7,363 bases of DNA from Nitratiruptor sp. (lineage in GTDB: Bacteria; Campylobacterota; Campylobacteria; Campylobacterales; Nitratiruptoraceae). The stretch spans positions 1 through 7,363 of the forward strand of contig WGBB01000175.1 in assembly GCA_015494505.1 (NCBI GenBank). Reading direction: 5' to 3'. Under the pieces are notes generated by a model. It saw nothing but the letters and a program-made list of their open reading frames with translations, did not search any database and had not been told where the DNA came from. Each line of letters opens with the position of its first letter. Position 1 is the stretch's first letter. A program made the position numbers and the translations under genes. This document shows positions 6,045-7,363 of this stretch, one piece after another.

Positions 6045-7241
6045 TCATCCTTGTTGCGTCATTCTGTTATAGAGTGCCGCCACTTCTTCCTCTTTGCCCA
6101 GCTCCTTGGCGAGATGGGCGATATTTTCCAAAATATCGCGATCGAGAGGATTCATCGTCGCGGCTTTATAGAGAAATTTATAGGCATCTTCCTTATCGCC
6201 TTTGAGTGCCATGATGACTCCCAGTATATTATATATCGGTGCACCTTGATAAAATTGTGAGATGTCGTTTGCGGCTGCCAGCACTTCACCGGCTTTGCCG
6301 TTTTGGACGAGCTGTTCAATTTCGTGTATCAATTTTTTGGTTTTTTCTATTTTCTCTTCATACTCTTTTGCAAGCTCGGTAGTAGCATCTTGAGTACTAA
6401 GTGTTTGCAGTGCCTCGTCAAAAAGCCCCATCTGATAGTAGGCATCCACGAGTCTTCGCAGCGTCTCTTGGTTGTGGAAACTCATGAGAGCTTTTCGGTA
6501 AAAGTCTGAAGCGTTGAAATAGTCGAAATATTTGGCGAGCCTATCGCCTACCATTGTATAGGCCGTTGCGAGGGCTAACGGTTCGTTGGACCAGTCGAGC
6601 GAGGTGAATATTTCTTGCGGCGGATGCATCGCTACAATATCGCGCACCAACAGGCTGCGATAGGAGGTATCGACGAAAGTTTGCGTCAGATAGTGATTGA
6701 CGAAGCTTAGATCCGAGAGTTTGAGACGCAGTTTGTCGAGATTTTTGTAGATGAAGGCATACCACGTATGCTCGCCGTACTTTGGCTCGAAACCTCCAAG
6801 TTTTTGGATAGTCTCCTTTTTTACCAGTACCGCCCATTGGGGTAGATGGTCTTCGATAGCCAGAGAGGGAAGCAGTAGCTGCTCTTTTTCATACCAGTCG
6901 TCGTAGTTTTTTATCTGCTCTTCGTCGCCTATGATAAAAACTTCGTTGGGATAGATGATATCTGCATCGGGATACTCCTCTGCCACTTCTGCGAACTCTT
7001 CGAGGGTTTCATCTTCGAGCTCGATATCGCCGCCCAGAAGCAGGACATACGCACTTTTTGCGTTTGCGATCGCATTGTTGAGTCTATGTGCCAATGAACG
7101 GTCGCTAGGAAGCGAAAAAGGCGTAGCCTCCGTTTCAAAAACCGCAAAGAGTTCTTCTAAATACTGGTTTTGTGCTTCCAGGGAGTCTACAAGTGGCGAA
7201 AGATGGTGTCCATTTTCTATGAGAGCGACTGAAAAACGCAT
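6045..7241 (-). CDS. Glycosyltransferase-like (GT-A fold) protein with C-terminal TPR repeats
   Basis: 398 residues from the chosen start. The N-terminal part (to about 210) follows a family 2 glycosyltransferase pattern: short N-terminal strand MRFSVALIEN, then YVLLLGGDIEL (65-75), then PDADIIYPNEV (91-101), and the acceptor-side KKETIQKLGGFEPKYGEHTW (142-161). The metal-binding Asp-x-Asp expected after the LLL strand is degenerate (GGDIE), so catalysis is uncertain. The rest (about 220-395) is helical with at least two TPR-like units (near NQETLRRLVDAYYQMGLFDEA and NILGVIMALKGDKEDAYKFL). Place in the flagellar unit suggests flagellin or motor-protein glycosylation, but this is inference. 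I prefer the ATG at 7241 (GGA seven bases upstream, at 7249-7251) to the ATG at 7253, which is preceded only by A/T. The longer form adds MDRT. It is first in the unit; its last codons hold the next gene's ribosome site. Confidence 0.72.
   Translation of the reverse strand: MRFSVALIENGHHLSPLVDSLEAQNQYLEELFAVFETEATPFSLPSDRSLAHRLNNAIANAKSAYVLLLGGDIELEDETLEEFAEVAEEYPDADIIYPNEVFIIGDEEQIKNYDDWYEKEQLLLPSLAIEDHLPQWAVLVKKETIQKLGGFEPKYGEHTWYAFIYKNLDKLRLKLSDLSFVNHYLTQTFVDTSYRSLLVRDIVAMHPPQEIFTSLDWSNEPLALATAYTMVGDRLAKYFDYFNASDFYRKALMSFHNQETLRRLVDAYYQMGLFDEALQTLSTQDATTELAKEYEEKIEKTKKLIHEIEQLVQNGKAGEVLAAANDISQFYQGAPIYNILGVIMALKGDKEDAYKFLYKAATMNPLDRDILENIAHLAKELGKEEEVAALYNRMTQQG
6048..6052 (-). promoter_or_regulatory. 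Shine-Dalgarno deciding the GTG start of the PilZ gene
   Basis: The minus strand reads AAGGA here, seven bases before the GTG at 6040-6038. It lies inside the last codons of the glycosyltransferase-like gene, whose TGA is at 6047-6045. This supports the rare GTG start and ties translation of the PilZ protein to the upstream gene. Confidence 0.75.
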
Positions 7242-7253
7242 TGTTCGATCCAT

Positions 7254-7299
7254 TTTTTATTTTATTTTAGCTAAAATTGAGAAAAATGAAGAGGTCGGT
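7254..7299. promoter_or_regulatory. AT-rich divergent promoter region with a 14-bp perfect palindrome
   Basis: This is the only sizeable gap between genes in the window (46 bases, or 58 if the glycosyltransferase-like gene starts at 7241). At 7264-7277 it holds ATTTTAGCTAAAAT, which is identical to its reverse complement. Each half reads TAAAAT outward, at 7272-7277 on + and 7269-7264 on -. These are -10-like hexamers, so one palindrome could supply the -10 boxes of two divergent promoters. On the minus strand a start about seven bases downstream would fall near 7257, leaving almost no leader for an ATG at 7253 but room for the ATG at 7241. No clear -35 is seen. Alternatively it is a regulator-binding site. 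Promoter activity is inferred only. Confidence 0.45.
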
Positions 7300-7363
7300 A
7301 TGCAAGATAGAGCACAATTGGAAGATTTAGAGCAGATTTTACATCTTATCGATCTGCGCTATC
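7300..7363 (+). CDS. Start of an unidentified gene, cut off by the window end
   Basis: An ATG at 7300 opens a frame that stays open for 21 codons to the window edge, beginning MQDRAQLEDLEQILHLIDLR. GAGGT at 7291-7295, four bases before the ATG, is a good ribosome site, and the AT-rich spacer upstream carries promoter-like sequence. The visible part is acidic, leucine-rich and probably helical. There is too little to name a family. It is transcribed divergently from the glycosyltransferase-like gene. An ATG at 7286 in another frame runs into a stop after 14 codons and is not the start. Confidence 0.6.
   Translation, partial: MQDRAQLEDLEQILHLIDLRY

Overview
The window is a dense flagellar and cyclic-di-GMP locus from what is most likely a motile member of the Campylobacterota (epsilonproteobacteria). 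Three things point there: the FliJ-like gene is followed directly by a secreted MotE/FlgY-type protein, the inner-membrane export proteins are of a typical flagellar kind, and the genes are packed with 4-bp overlaps. The order fliJ then a MotE-family gene also occurs, from memory, in Helicobacter and Campylobacter. The genus cannot be named from the sequence alone.

Left part (1-2748, + strand): a tight run of flagellar export-gate genes, fliP (5' end outside the window), fliQ, fliR and flhB. The first three are joined by ATGA stop/start overlaps, and flhB starts 2 bases after fliR behind a good Shine-Dalgarno. Together they encode the FliP-FliQ-FliR export pore and the FlhB substrate-specificity switch. 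FlhB carries NPEH where nearly all homologues have the self-cleaving NPTH.

Right part (7241 down to 2737, - strand): a five-gene unit in the order glycosyltransferase-like/TPR protein, membrane-anchored PilZ protein, FliJ-like export chaperone, secreted MotE/FlgY-like protein, and membrane-bound GGDEF diguanylate cyclase. Every junction is a 4-base gap or an overlap (4, 38 and 14 bases), so the genes are probably co-transcribed and translationally coupled. The cyclase would make c-di-GMP, the PilZ protein would bind it, and the neighbours act on flagellar export and the motor. The unit therefore reads as a flagellum-specific c-di-GMP circuit, though that link is inferred from gene order.

The two units converge and overlap tail to tail by 12 bases. 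At the right edge, a 46-58-base AT-rich spacer with a perfect 14-bp palindrome separates the glycosyltransferase-like gene from the first 21 codons of an unidentified divergent gene. No stretch over 300 bases lacks a gene. I saw no RNA gene, mobile element, CRISPR array or convincing terminator.
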